A stretch of 22,249 nt of DNA from JAZDKP01 sp043802925 (GCA_043802925.1 JAZDKP010000060.1:1-22249), one strand, 5' to 3'; numbered from the stretch's first letter, positions 1 to 8,245 are shown. Numbers and translations: made by a program. Notes: generated by a model from the letters alone, not told the origin.

Positions 1-792
1 GAAAAGAAAAAGGAAAACAACCATTTTTCTCATCGCGCGGTCCTGGATAAAATGGGCATCACCTCAACCGGATTTCTTTCCAATGTTTTATCCGGCAGAA
101 ACAACCTTACAGGCGCTCAAATAGCAAAATTATGCAAGGTCCTGAAGTTTTCCAACCAGGAAGCCTCCTACTTCGGGAACCTAGTACGGTTCAATCAGGC
201 TAAGTCCTTGGAAGAAAAAAACGAGTACTTTTCCCGCCTCACCTCATTGCGCAAGGCCCCGATTACGCTGATTGATCAGAAGAAACTGTCATTTTTTGCA
301 AAGTGGCATTATCCGGTCATCCGGGAATTAATTTATTATGTGCCGGTCAAGGATGATTTTACGCAACTCGCTTCGCTTGTGAATCCCCCTGTCAAGCCTT
401 CCGATGCCGAGGAAGCGGTCCGAACACTCGAGCAGCTGGGTTTTATCAAGAAAAACGATAAGGGCTATTACGAACAGTCGGATGCGCTGATTTCAACCGG
501 CGACGAACTGAAGTCGTTCCATGTGGCCAACTTTCAGCTTTCGACCATGGAAAGAGCCAAACGCGCGCTTGAGAAGGTTCCTCAAAATGAACGGGACATT
601 TCGGTCCTGACATTCACGGTTTCAGAGGAATCCTTCCATCAGATGAAAACAGAAATCCAGCAGTTCCGTAAACGGCTGCTTCAAATTGCGGCCGCGGACC
701 AAAAGGTGAACCAGGTCTATCAGTGTAACATCAATCTTTTTCCGGCTTCAGCCCCCGATACGGAGGATAAAAATGCGCCTTCAAATATATAA
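1..792 (+). CDS. TIGR02147 family regulator, 5'-truncated
   Basis: The reading frame is open from the first base of the window, so the gene starts upstream; the first in-window ATG at 52 is internal. The visible N-terminus (EKKKENNHFSHRAVLDKMGI, then TGFLSNVLSGRNNLTG) matches the helix-turn-helix start typical of TIGR02147 proteins. It is followed by the family signature YFGNLVRFNQAKSLEEKNEYF and a winged-helix-like middle section ending in LEQLGFIKKNDKGYY. These proteins are thought to be DNA-binding regulators, and the family is multiplied in Fibrobacter genomes; the target is unknown. The 3' end overlaps the next gene by 20 bp, so the two are probably translated together, which makes the lipoprotein a candidate partner or target. 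Family assignment is strong; function is inferred. Confidence 0.88.
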   Translation, partial: EKKKENNHFSHRAVLDKMGITSTGFLSNVLSGRNNLTGAQIAKLCKVLKFSNQEASYFGNLVRFNQAKSLEEKNEYFSRLTSLRKAPITLIDQKKLSFFAKWHYPVIRELIYYVPVKDDFTQLASLVNPPVKPSDAEEAVRTLEQLGFIKKNDKGYYEQSDALISTGDELKSFHVANFQLSTMERAKRALEKVPQNERDISVLTFTVSEESFHQMKTEIQQFRKRLLQIAAADQKVNQVYQCNINLFPASAPDTEDKNAPSNI

Positions 793-2266
793 TGCGTTTG
801 CCCGGATCTTCCTGACAGGCCTTTGTATTCTATTATTGACTCAATGTGCCACTCAGCCAACCGGACCGGGAGATGTGGCCGGAAGCGGCAGCGAGGCAGG
901 CAACACGAGCGGGCTGACCGGAAAAGCCTGTTATCCCGGCGGTGCAGCGGCCGTGGGTGCCAAGGTGATACTCCATGTCAAACAGACGCCTGCAGGTCTC
1001 GCCAAGCGCGCAGCGACTTCCAGCGCGACCACCGACAGCCTGGGTATGTTTTTTATCAAAAACGTGCCTGCTGGTGAATATTATATCGAGATTTCAGACA
1101 CTCTCCGCAATGGCGTGCTGATTCGTTGCGTCATGCCACAAAATGACACTCTTATCAAACTCCCAGCCGATACCCTGAAACCCATCGGCGCCATCCGTGG
1201 AAAACTAATGCTCGCGGATTCCGCATCCTTATCGTTCGCCTGGTTTTACGCCGTGACGTGGGAAACCGGCACCCTGGCGTACGCCGATACCAGCGGCCAT
1301 TTCATACTTAATAACATCCCGCAAGGCAGCTATACCCTGCGCATCAATTCTTACAGCCACGATTACGCTGTCATCGATTTTTTAAATGTTGTTGTGACGC
1401 CGGATGACACCACCGATTTGGGCAGCATCCCGCTCCGTAAAATCGATTCCACCACCTCGGGATCTGGCTATGTCCAGGACACGCTCGCAGTGCGTGCTAT
1501 CTTAGACAGCAACGGGATTGCGCTGCCGGTCAAAGATGTCACCTGGGTGCTCAACGGCCGGGTGGTTTATCTCCAAATCAACGGCAACCTTACGGTCCTG
1601 CCGGATGCCATTGGCGACCTGACGCAGTTGCAGTACCTGGGGCTTTTCGGCACGAGCCTTTACAATCAGGCCCCTCTGCAGATTTCATCGGGTATCCGGA
1701 ATCTGAAGGCGCTCAGCGTGCTTATTATCAACGGTGAGAAACTGGAGTCCTTTCCGCAAGAAATGGCCGGACTCCAGTCCCTGGAAACCGTGAACCTTTA
1801 TAACAATGCCCTGAACGCCATTCCTTCCTGGATATTTGGCTTGAAAAACCTGAAAGTCCTCAATCTTTCGAGCAATAAGATTTCCAGCCTTGCCAATGAA
1901 ATCAGCAACCTGAAGAGCCTTACAACGCTCGATCTCAGTGATAACACCCTTCCAAGTCTGCCTGCGGGAATTGACAGCCTCACCCTGCTTGAGAGTTTCC
2001 TCATTTCCTCTAACCAACTCACCGGCCTGCCTCAAGGCATGGAGAATCTTTCCAGTCTCACAGAATTTTCAATAAGTCATAACCAGATTTCAACGCTGCC
2101 GGAAGACATCATTTCGCTTTCCTGCGCCATTGATGTCGCATACAATGGGCTATGCAATATAAGTTTAAGCCTTGAAAATTGGCTGGATAATCACTATTGC
2201 TATTATTTGAACTGCGGTAGTTCAACATCTTTAATAAGCTGGAAAAATACCCAGACCTGCCCTTAA
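773..2266 (+). CDS. Leucine-rich-repeat lipoprotein with carboxypeptidase-regulatory-like domains
   Basis: The predicted product is a 497-residue exported lipoprotein. Residues 1-24 form a signal peptide, and Cys25 follows LLTQ, an atypical lipobox with Gln at -1. A short Gly/Ser/Thr-rich linker leads to two beta-sandwich segments of the carboxypeptidase-regulatory-like type: roughly 48-122, with DSLGMFFIKNVPAGEYYIEI, and 136-220, with DTSGHFILNNIPQGSYTLRI. From about 240 to 440 there are successive leucine-rich repeats of the form LKNLKVLNLSSNKISSLANE. The last segment is Cys-rich. The start is fixed by GGAGG a few bases upstream of the ATG at 773, inside the end of the TIGR02147 gene. It probably sits on the cell surface and binds a protein or polysaccharide ligand, but the ligand cannot be read from the sequence. 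Confidence 0.85.
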   Translation: MRLQIYNAFARIFLTGLCILLLTQCATQPTGPGDVAGSGSEAGNTSGLTGKACYPGGAAAVGAKVILHVKQTPAGLAKRAATSSATTDSLGMFFIKNVPAGEYYIEISDTLRNGVLIRCVMPQNDTLIKLPADTLKPIGAIRGKLMLADSASLSFAWFYAVTWETGTLAYADTSGHFILNNIPQGSYTLRINSYSHDYAVIDFLNVVVTPDDTTDLGSIPLRKIDSTTSGSGYVQDTLAVRAILDSNGIALPVKDVTWVLNGRVVYLQINGNLTVLPDAIGDLTQLQYLGLFGTSLYNQAPLQISSGIRNLKALSVLIINGEKLESFPQEMAGLQSLETVNLYNNALNAIPSWIFGLKNLKVLNLSSNKISSLANEISNLKSLTTLDLSDNTLPSLPAGIDSLTLLESFLISSNQLTGLPQGMENLSSLTEFSISHNQISTLPEDIISLSCAIDVAYNGLCNISLSLENWLDNHYCYYLNCGSSTSLISWKNTQTCP

Positions 2267-2282
2267 ACCTTAAGCAAGGAGG
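2263..2282 (+). repeat. Stop-plus-Shine-Dalgarno junction repeat, copy 1
   Basis: TTAAACCTTAAGCAAGGAGG contains the TAA stop of the LRR lipoprotein gene and the Shine-Dalgarno of the gene starting at 2290. It matches the sequence at 2915-2934 at 18 of 20 positions. Confidence 0.75.
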
Positions 2283-2289
2283 ATTTCCG

Positions 2290-2877
2290 ATGAGCAATCC
2301 CGTCTTGTCAATTTCGCTTTCCATAAGAAGCTTCATGCTAATTAGCAGCTTGATGATTGTCGGTGTATACGGTTTTGAAAAAGAAATCTACTGCGGCTAC
2401 ACACAACTTATTACAGGAAACCAATCTCAAGGATTTAATGTTGGATTTGCCATGGAAAAGAACATTGCCAAATCAACAGGGATCGGATTTCGGCTGAACT
2501 ATATGAATCTTTTCTCGAAAATAGATTATCTAAATTCCTATCAAATAGACGGCCTTTTTATAGGTTCAAAAAATATCGGTAACGCATTTATTAAATTAGG
2601 GGCCGGAATAGGTTATCACAGAATAAGCAATGAAATGGAGTGGCACGATGAAGAGAATCGATTTCTGGGAACTTACAGGCCCGGTTATGTGGAACCTGTT
2701 CTGAGTATTAATATTGGATATGGTTTTTTCGAAGAGAAAAGGAATTTCTTACCAAAACTATCTTTGGAATACAAGACTGGTACCCTGCCTAACATCTATA
2801 ATGAAAACAAAACCATCCCAGACAAGAATAATTATAAATTTGACAAGTTAAGCTTAAACTTAGTTTGGGTCCTATAA
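2290..2877 (+). CDS. Small exported protein, probable outer-membrane beta-barrel
   Basis: This 195-residue protein was not recognised as a named family. An N-terminal hydrophobic segment (about 8-28, ending VGVYGFEK) fits a signal peptide. The rest alternates short amphipathic strands rich in Gly, Tyr and Ile (for example GFNVGFAMEKN, GIGFRLNYMN, AFIKLGAGIGYH, PVLSINIGYGFF, PKLSLEYKTG) and ends in KLSLNLVWVL. That pattern and the terminal hydrophobic residue fit a small outer-membrane barrel of the OmpW/porin-like kind. AAGGAGG precedes the ATG. The gene is clearly more AT-rich than the housekeeping genes further right, and near-identical 20-bp junctions flank it, which suggests it was inserted or exchanged. 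Barrel topology is inferred from strand pattern only. Confidence 0.65.
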   Translation: MSNPVLSISLSIRSFMLISSLMIVGVYGFEKEIYCGYTQLITGNQSQGFNVGFAMEKNIAKSTGIGFRLNYMNLFSKIDYLNSYQIDGLFIGSKNIGNAFIKLGAGIGYHRISNEMEWHDEENRFLGTYRPGYVEPVLSINIGYGFFEEKRNFLPKLSLEYKTGTLPNIYNENKTIPDKNNYKFDKLSLNLVWVL

Positions 2878-2914
2878 TCGGTAACTATTTGCTCTGGTAC
2901 GACAGCGACTTCAA

Positions 2915-2934
2915 TTAAACCTTTTGCAAGGAGG
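2915..2934 (+). repeat. Stop-plus-Shine-Dalgarno junction repeat, copy 2, orphan
   Basis: TTAAACCTTTTGCAAGGAGG repeats the 2263-2282 junction at 18 of 20 positions. It again has a TAA (2916-2918), ending a short open frame that reads NYLLWYDSDFN, followed by a strong Shine-Dalgarno. No ATG, GTG or TTG lies at usable spacing after it. It looks like the scar of a lost or replaced gene junction. The remaining sequence up to 3040 holds only the ribosome site of the next gene. Confidence 0.7.
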
Positions 2935-3040
2935 TGCGCTTAAATAAAATCTCAAAGCTGTATGCAAAAGAAAGGATGCGTACAGAAGAAAGGGAAAACA
3001 ACAACTGTTCATATTTAATATTTAACTTGTTGGAGGTAAA

Positions 3041-4402
3041 ATGAAACTCTTTTCGGTATTTCTCATTTTAATGCTTGCCGCGGCCTTATGGCCGGCAAAT
3101 GATGATTACCTTAATCCGGCGAATTATCCCAATGCCACAGTTTGCGACACGAGTGGCTTAGGTCAATTTGTGGCATGCTACCGCGGCGATGCTCCTTATT
3201 TGGTAGGCCTGACTCCTCAGGATCCTTCTAATCCTGAGCGTCATCTTTCACCGATCATCGATGGAATGCTCGAAGATTCAATCTGGTATTATTCCGAAAT
3301 TTTAGGCGTACAGAATTTCATGAATATGGATAATGCAAATTATTCCTATACCTGTCCAGATACTTCATACCATGGACCCGCTGACCTACAAGCCATTTGG
3401 CGCTTCATCTATAACGAAGAAGCACTCTTTATTGGTATTGAAATCCATGACGATACAACTGTTATTGACAGTATTGGCGGATGGTATATGCAAGACGGTG
3501 TTGGCTTTGGCATTGATCCTTCGGATTGGAATGATTATGGGAATGGGCTTTGGACATCAACACAGAATACCTTTCGTCGCTATTTGGCAACCGATAGCAG
3601 CATAATTACTTATCCCAACAATACCCAAAATGACTTTCTTTTTTTCCAGAAGCGTTTGAATGAGGAACCTTACTTTACGGGGCTTGTCCGTGGCATTAAA
3701 CGGATGCATTACGATCGCGGAGATGAAGGACTTAACTTTACTAGAGGCGTCGATAGCTATGGCATCTCATTCGCTGCAAGACCCCAGGGAACCGACAGGT
3801 GGGGTCGTTCGATCTGGCATATTGAAATAAAAGTGCCCTTCCGCCCTTATCTTTTCGCAGAACTTGAAACAAACGGATTCTTTAATTCCAAAGGTTTACC
3901 CAAACCAGGTAACCGTTTCAAAATGTGCTTTCAAAATTATGATGTGGATGCAGCACAATTAGACACGAACAAAAACGTCACCATGTTTACCAGCGCTCGT
4001 GGTACAAACTTCCACGAAGAATCTGGTGCACATGACAGCTGGTTTGATACCAAGTATTATCCTTCCTTCATGTACACCAATACCACGGTGGTTGGCTTTC
4101 ACCCGATTATTGGCAGTGGTTCCACAATCGTTGAGGAAACACAGGTAAGCCACGGCAATGTGGCGGGCGTTTCCGTGAGCCCCAATCCTTTTAATCCTTC
4201 CACTGTCATCACACTTTCGGGAAGCAAAAAGCCGGCGAACATCTCCATTTATTCCATTTCCGGCGCACGGGTGGCGAATTTTAAAAACGTCACAGCCAAC
4301 AGCATCCGCTGGAACGCGGCCAGCCTTCCGAGTGGTGTGTATTTTGTAAAGGCGATCTTGAACAATAAAGTCCATACCGCCAAGATCCTGCTGCAGAAAT
4401 AA
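3041..4402 (+). CDS. Exported CBM9-like protein with type IX secretion-like C-terminal domain
   Basis: This 453-residue secreted protein starts with a signal peptide (MKLFSVFLILMLAAALWPA). Residues from about 70 to 345 resemble carbohydrate-binding family 9/DOMON-like sandwiches: PIIDGMLEDSIWYYSE starts the domain, and AIWRFIYNEEALFIGIEIHDD is the characteristic core. Later strands include SIWHIEIKVPF and RFKMCFQNYDVD. The C-terminal 80 residues start VSVSPNPFNPSTVITL and contain SGVYFVKAILNNKVHTAKILL, the pattern of a type A sorting domain for the type IX secretion system. GGAGG lies just before the ATG. The likely role is extracellular binding of a sugar or polysaccharide; no catalytic residues were recognised, so an enzyme role is not supported. 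Confidence 0.78.
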   Translation: MKLFSVFLILMLAAALWPANDDYLNPANYPNATVCDTSGLGQFVACYRGDAPYLVGLTPQDPSNPERHLSPIIDGMLEDSIWYYSEILGVQNFMNMDNANYSYTCPDTSYHGPADLQAIWRFIYNEEALFIGIEIHDDTTVIDSIGGWYMQDGVGFGIDPSDWNDYGNGLWTSTQNTFRRYLATDSSIITYPNNTQNDFLFFQKRLNEEPYFTGLVRGIKRMHYDRGDEGLNFTRGVDSYGISFAARPQGTDRWGRSIWHIEIKVPFRPYLFAELETNGFFNSKGLPKPGNRFKMCFQNYDVDAAQLDTNKNVTMFTSARGTNFHEESGAHDSWFDTKYYPSFMYTNTTVVGFHPIIGSGSTIVEETQVSHGNVAGVSVSPNPFNPSTVITLSGSKKPANISIYSISGARVANFKNVTANSIRWNAASLPSGVYFVKAILNNKVHTAKILLQK

Positions 4403-4423
4403 GATTCCCTTTCTTTTGCAACG

Positions 4424-4466
4424 GCGGGCTCCATGGGGTAACAGCCATGGAGTCCGCTTTAATTTT
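4424..4466 (+). terminator. Intrinsic terminator after the CBM9-like gene
   Basis: GCGGGCTCCATGG (4424-4436) pairs with CCATGGAGTCCGC (4445-4457) over 13 positions with one G-U pair and an 8-nt loop. TTTAATTTT follows. The T-tract is on the plus strand only, so it ends the 5' gene cluster; the hairpin also sits just beyond the stop of the convergent ATPase gene. Confidence 0.85.
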
Positions 4467-4490
4467 GGGTGTCTATTTGAATTATCAAAC

Positions 4491-5606
4491 TCACCGCAGA
4501 TTTCGGAGAAACGATTCCGCACGGACCACCGAGATCCCGCCCTCTTTCCATTCCTGCCTCAAATTCCGCACTATCTGGCAAGCTGAGATGTTGTATTTGT
4601 GATTGAAATAGACCAGATTTTTATCAAGCACCGGATCGGATGATTTCGCCTCGATCATGAGCAATGGGGCGCCTTCCTGCGCAATGCAGAAATCTACTTC
4701 CTTCCCTTCCCGTGTCCGGATATACTGGAGGAACGCGGCTTTGCCGGTATAATCCATGGTTTCAAAAACGTGTTTCTGTAAGCTGATGGCAACAAAGTTC
4801 TCGAACTTGGCCCCTTCGTCTCCGACGACCAAGCCGTTATCATAAAAGTAGACTTTGGGTTCCTTAACGAGCGAACGGGCAATATTTTTCGAATAAGGCG
4901 TGACTCGGAAAACGATGAAAAGCGATTCAAGGATTTCGACATATTTTTTTACGGTCGTTGCGCTTATCTGGACGTCCTCGGCGATGGAGGTATAGGAAAG
5001 CGGCGAACCCACGCGGCGCCGCAGGAGTTCAAATACAAGCTGAATGGCTTTGAAGTCGTGAATTTTTTCAAAATCAAGAATATCGTTTCGAATCAGGCCA
5101 TCCACATACTGCATGCGCCACCGGTCGGCGTCAACACCGTTTTCCGCCAGGTACGGCTCGGGAAATCCGCTGCATGTAATTAACCGATCCATGTCACCCG
5201 GAGAGGCATCCGGCAGCTCGGAAAGGGAAAACGGCAGCAACCGGTGAGAAAAAAAACGGCCGGCCATGGAATCGCCGGACTGCCGGAAAGTATCAAGGCG
5301 CGCGCTGCTTGTAACCAGTATGCGCATGCCGGAAGGCCGGGTGTCAAAGACGCCCTTCAAACGGTTCTTCCATTCCGGCATTTTATGAATCTCGTCAAGA
5401 ATCAGCAGATCTGTGGTATCCAGCCAACGGGCGCTTTCGATGATCTTTCGATCTTCAAATCGATCATAATTAAGATAAACCGGATTGCGGAATTGCTTCG
5501 CGATATCCTTTGCAAGCCAGGTTTTTCCAACCTGACGGGGGCCCACGATAAAAACCATTTTTTTCTCGAGATCCGCCAGGATTTCTTTTTTTCGTCCTCT
5601 TTCCAT
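4491..5606 (-). CDS. AAA_14/DUF4143 family ATP-binding protein
   Basis: The 371-residue product has a Walker A motif GPRQVGKT (about 22-29), a Walker B region LLILDEIHKM (about 67-76) and the sensor-like ILVTSSARLD. Next come the GRFF and PFSLSEL motifs typical of this family. The C-terminal half has a winged helix (SYTSIAEDVQISATTVKKYVEILES) and a PD-(D/E)xK-like end (EVDFCIAQEGAPLLMIEAKSS) characteristic of DUF4143. Members are widespread, often strain-variable, and of unclear function. The frame extends to a TTG at 5642, but that TTG is the first half of a TTGACA box, so the ATG at 5606 is the better start. There is no Shine-Dalgarno; the transcript is predicted to be leaderless. It lies downstream of selA but has its own promoter. 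Confidence 0.88.
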   Translation of the reverse strand: MERGRKKEILADLEKKMVFIVGPRQVGKTWLAKDIAKQFRNPVYLNYDRFEDRKIIESARWLDTTDLLILDEIHKMPEWKNRLKGVFDTRPSGMRILVTSSARLDTFRQSGDSMAGRFFSHRLLPFSLSELPDASPGDMDRLITCSGFPEPYLAENGVDADRWRMQYVDGLIRNDILDFEKIHDFKAIQLVFELLRRRVGSPLSYTSIAEDVQISATTVKKYVEILESLFIVFRVTPYSKNIARSLVKEPKVYFYDNGLVVGDEGAKFENFVAISLQKHVFETMDYTGKAAFLQYIRTREGKEVDFCIAQEGAPLLMIEAKSSDPVLDKNLVYFNHKYNISACQIVRNLRQEWKEGGISVVRAESFLRNLR

Positions 5607-5642
5607 ATATGATAAAATATCACTGTAATTAGGAATTGTCAA
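5607..5642 (-). promoter_or_regulatory. Promoter of the DUF4143 ATPase gene, predicted leaderless
   Basis: On the minus strand TTGACA (5642-5637) is followed by a 17-bp spacer and TATTTT (5619-5614), then 7 nt to the ATG. Transcription should start at or next to the A of the start codon. A 13-nt palindrome TGATATTTTATCA (5622-5610) covers the -10 box and could be an operator. Confidence 0.7.
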
Positions 5643-5709
5643 GACTATTCTGAATTACAACTCGGAAATGTCAGATATTATGGCAAATATATTAAATTCA
5701 TATAAACAT

Positions 5710-7077
5710 CTAACCCGCCAGCGCCGCAGCCGTTGCCTTCACAACGAGTTCCGCCTCGCCCGGCAGCAGGGAAATCACATTCAGGGCGAAGTTCCCCTTG
5801 TAAAATGTGCCAATGACCGGAGGCTCCGCAGTGCGGAACCGTTTGGCCATTTCCTGCGCTGAAATTCCGGAAAGCGACAGCGTGACAGCGTACGAAGGCA
5901 GCGCCTTTTCCGGGAGCGAGCCCCCGCCCATGCTGCCAGGCACCGGTTCGACCTTTACCTGATACGCAGGGCACGTGGCGCGAATCGTGTCCGCGAGCGA
6001 CCGGGCAGACGCTTCGAGCTCCTGCGGTGTATGGGAGAGCTGGGCGAAAAGCGGGATCTCGTCCTTGAGGCGGTCGGGACGGAGAAAGGGAATGAGCGCG
6101 GCCTCGAGCGCGACCAGCGGCAGCTTTCCCAGACGCAGGGCGCGCATCATGGGGTTCTTTTTCATGGCATCGATAAGGCGCTTTTTGCCGAGGAGAATGC
6201 CCGCCTGCGGCCCGCCGAGCAGCTTGTCGCCGCTCATGGAGACCAGGCCCGAACCCTGCTTGATGCTTGCGCGCGGGTCGGGTTCGCTGTCAAACCCCCA
6301 TTGTTCGCTGTCCGCGAGGAGCCCGCTCCCGGCATCGTGCAGGAAGGGGACCTTTTTCTTTTTTGACAGGGCCGCCAGCTCCTTGAGCGAGACCGTTTCG
6401 GTGAAACCCGTGACCGTGTAATTACTCGGGTGGATTTTCAGGAGGAGGCCCGTGTTTTTTCCAACAGCCTTTTCGTAATCCGAAAACCGCGTTTTATTGG
6501 TGGTGCCCACTTCGCGCAAAATTCCGCCCGATTGCGCAATGATGTCGGGCAGCCGGAAGGAACCCCCGATTTCAACCAGTTCGCCGCGCGAGACCACGAC
6601 GTCCTTCCCGAGTGCGAAGGTATTGATGGCCAGCATCACGGCCGCGGCGTTGTTATTGACGACCAGGCAGGCCTCCGCGCCTGTGAGGTGGCGCAGTTTG
6701 GCCTCCGCATGCACGGCCCGCTTGCCACGGCCGCCGCTTTCGAGATCATATTCGAGGTTACAGTATCCGGCAAGTGATTCCGCCACGGCTGCATGCACGC
6801 GCGCAGGCAACACCGCGCGACCGAGGTTGGTGTGCACAAGCGTGCCCGTGGCATTGACAACGCGCCGCAGACCCAGGGTGGAATAGCGCGCAAGCCGTTG
6901 TGCCGCGGCCGCGAGGATGGCGTCGTCGCTTACGGGCGCCGGGGATTCGCGTAAAGCATCCAGTTCTTCGCGAAGCGCGTTGACCGCGCTCTCGCGCGAG
7001 TACGTTGTGGCGAGGCCGGAAAAACCGGCGTGTGTGATCAGGCGCGACACCTGGGGGATTTCCCGCTTAGGATGCAT
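5710..7077 (-). CDS. selA: L-seryl-tRNA(Sec) selenium transferase SelA
   Basis: SelA is a PLP enzyme that converts seryl-tRNA(Sec) to selenocysteyl-tRNA(Sec) using selenophosphate. The 455-residue length is normal for the family. Diagnostic segments are RRVVNATGTLVHTNLGRAVL (about 71-90), NNNAAAVMLA (141-150), SRGELVEIGGSFRLPDI, EVGTTNKT, LLKIHPSNY and the PLP-lysine motif MSGDKLLGGPQAG with Lys285. A strong AAGGAGG lies 5-6 nt before the ATG. The start overlaps the end of hflX by 11 bp, so selA is the last gene of the valS operon. Its presence implies UGA-selenocysteine decoding in this organism; selB, selC and selD are not in the window, and no in-frame-UGA gene was found here. Confidence 0.97.
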   Translation of the reverse strand: MHPKREIPQVSRLITHAGFSGLATTYSRESAVNALREELDALRESPAPVSDDAILAAAAQRLARYSTLGLRRVVNATGTLVHTNLGRAVLPARVHAAVAESLAGYCNLEYDLESGGRGKRAVHAEAKLRHLTGAEACLVVNNNAAAVMLAINTFALGKDVVVSRGELVEIGGSFRLPDIIAQSGGILREVGTTNKTRFSDYEKAVGKNTGLLLKIHPSNYTVTGFTETVSLKELAALSKKKKVPFLHDAGSGLLADSEQWGFDSEPDPRASIKQGSGLVSMSGDKLLGGPQAGILLGKKRLIDAMKKNPMMRALRLGKLPLVALEAALIPFLRPDRLKDEIPLFAQLSHTPQELEASARSLADTIRATCPAYQVKVEPVPGSMGGGSLPEKALPSYAVTLSLSGISAQEMAKRFRTAEPPVIGTFYKGNFALNVISLLPGEAELVVKATAAALAG

Positions 7078-8245
7078 GCCCGCCTCCTTCCGCGCTTTTC
7101 TCTTGTGCCATCACCGCCCATTTTTCGTGCGCGGACACAGCGCATCCGCTCCGGATCGCGCATTCGCGCAGCGCGGCCTTGAATTCTTCGAGCCCCTGCC
7201 CCGATAGGGCGGAAACAAAAAGCGCATCCGGATTCGCGGTGCGCAGCCCTTCAAGGCCCCCTGCGTCAGCGCAGTCAATTTTATTGAACACCAGAAGCCG
7301 CGGCAGACGCTCCGTCTCCAGCTCGTTCAGGACACGGTTCACAATCTCCATCTGGTCCGCCTGCTGCGCGGTGGCGGCGTCCATGAGCAGCACAATGCAA
7401 TCCGCCTCGGTGATGACGCCCAGCGTACTGCGGAAGGAAGCCACCAGATGGTGCGGCAATTTACGGATAAATCCGACCGTGTCGGACAGGAGCGCCTCGC
7501 CAAAGCCCGGAAGATAGACGCGGCGGGTGGTGGCGTCGAGCGTGGCAAAGAGCTTGTCCGCGGTGAGCACCTTGGATTTTGATAGCGCATTCAGGAGCGT
7601 GGACTTGCCCACATTGGTATAGCCCACAATCGCGGCCTTGAACACGCGTTCGCGGCGCTTGTTCTGCTGGTCGCGCTGGCGTTGCACGGCATCCAGTTTC
7701 TTTTCAAGCTCCGCGATACGCTTTTTCATGACCCGCTTGTCGACCTCGAGCTGGGTTTCGCCCGGGCCGCGCGTGCCGATGCCGCCGGTCTGCTGACCCA
7801 GGTGGGTCCACAGGCCTGTGAGACGCGGGGCCATGTAGCGCATCTGCGCCAGTTCAACCTGGATTTTTGACTCGTGCGTACGCGCATGTTTGGAGAAAAT
7901 GTCGAGGATGAGCATACTCCTGTCAAGGGTGCGTTTTTCGAAGAGTTTTTCGAGGTTTTTTATCTGGCTCGGCGAAAGATCATCATCAAAAACAATGAGG
8001 TCCGCAGAGAGCGCCACAATCTCCTTCTTCGCCTCATCGGCGCGGCCGCTGCCGATAAAAAATTTGGAGTCCGGCGATGGCCGCATCTGATAGGCCCGTC
8101 CGACCACGACCGCGCCCGCGGTCTCGGCCAGGAGCGCCAATTCGTCGAGATGTTCCTCCACCTGGGCCGCGGTCTGATTGGCCAGGCCCACGCCCAGAAG
8201 ATAGGCGCGTTCCTTTTTCAGCTGTTCTTTTCGGATGTCATACAT
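7067..8245 (-). CDS. hflX: Ribosome-associated GTPase HflX
   Basis: HflX is a GTPase that binds the 50S subunit and splits stalled ribosomes under stress. The 392-residue protein shows the HflX N-terminal domain (FFIGSGRADEAKKEI, VFDDDLSPSQIKNLE, DRSMLILDIFSKHARTHESK) and the linker motif GGIGTRGPGETQLEVDKR. A coiled coil rich in Lys/Arg/Gln follows. The G domain has GYTNVGKST (G1, near residue 205-213), DTVGFIRKLPHHLVASFRSTL (G3 and switch II) and NKID (G4). I chose the ATG at 8245 (MYDIRKEQ) because it matches the family start and has AAAGG upstream; the frame is open to 8383, but the extra 46 residues are low-complexity and overlap the upstream gene. The start overlaps the ThiE-like gene by 28 bp. 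Confidence 0.96.
   Translation of the reverse strand: MYDIRKEQLKKERAYLLGVGLANQTAAQVEEHLDELALLAETAGAVVVGRAYQMRPSPDSKFFIGSGRADEAKKEIVALSADLIVFDDDLSPSQIKNLEKLFEKRTLDRSMLILDIFSKHARTHESKIQVELAQMRYMAPRLTGLWTHLGQQTGGIGTRGPGETQLEVDKRVMKKRIAELEKKLDAVQRQRDQQNKRRERVFKAAIVGYTNVGKSTLLNALSKSKVLTADKLFATLDATTRRVYLPGFGEALLSDTVGFIRKLPHHLVASFRSTLGVITEADCIVLLMDAATAQQADQMEIVNRVLNELETERLPRLLVFNKIDCADAGGLEGLRTANPDALFVSALSGQGLEEFKAALRECAIRSGCAVSAHEKWAVMAQEKSAEGGGHAS

Noticed and set aside
2976..3044. 22-codon open frame (MRTEERENNN...) whose TGA overlaps the ATG of the CBM9-like gene
   Set aside because: The Shine-Dalgarno is too close to the ATG, the peptide shows no leader-peptide codon runs, and length alone gives no support.
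2934..3044. GTG-initiated small frame after the orphan AAGGAGG
   Set aside because: The GTG overlaps the Shine-Dalgarno itself, so ribosomes could not use both.
7067..8245. Selenocysteine UGA read-through at the ends of genes, including the ThiE-like gene
   Set aside because: Sequence after the TGA codons continues only as shadow frames of neighbouring genes, with no SECIS-like hairpin.
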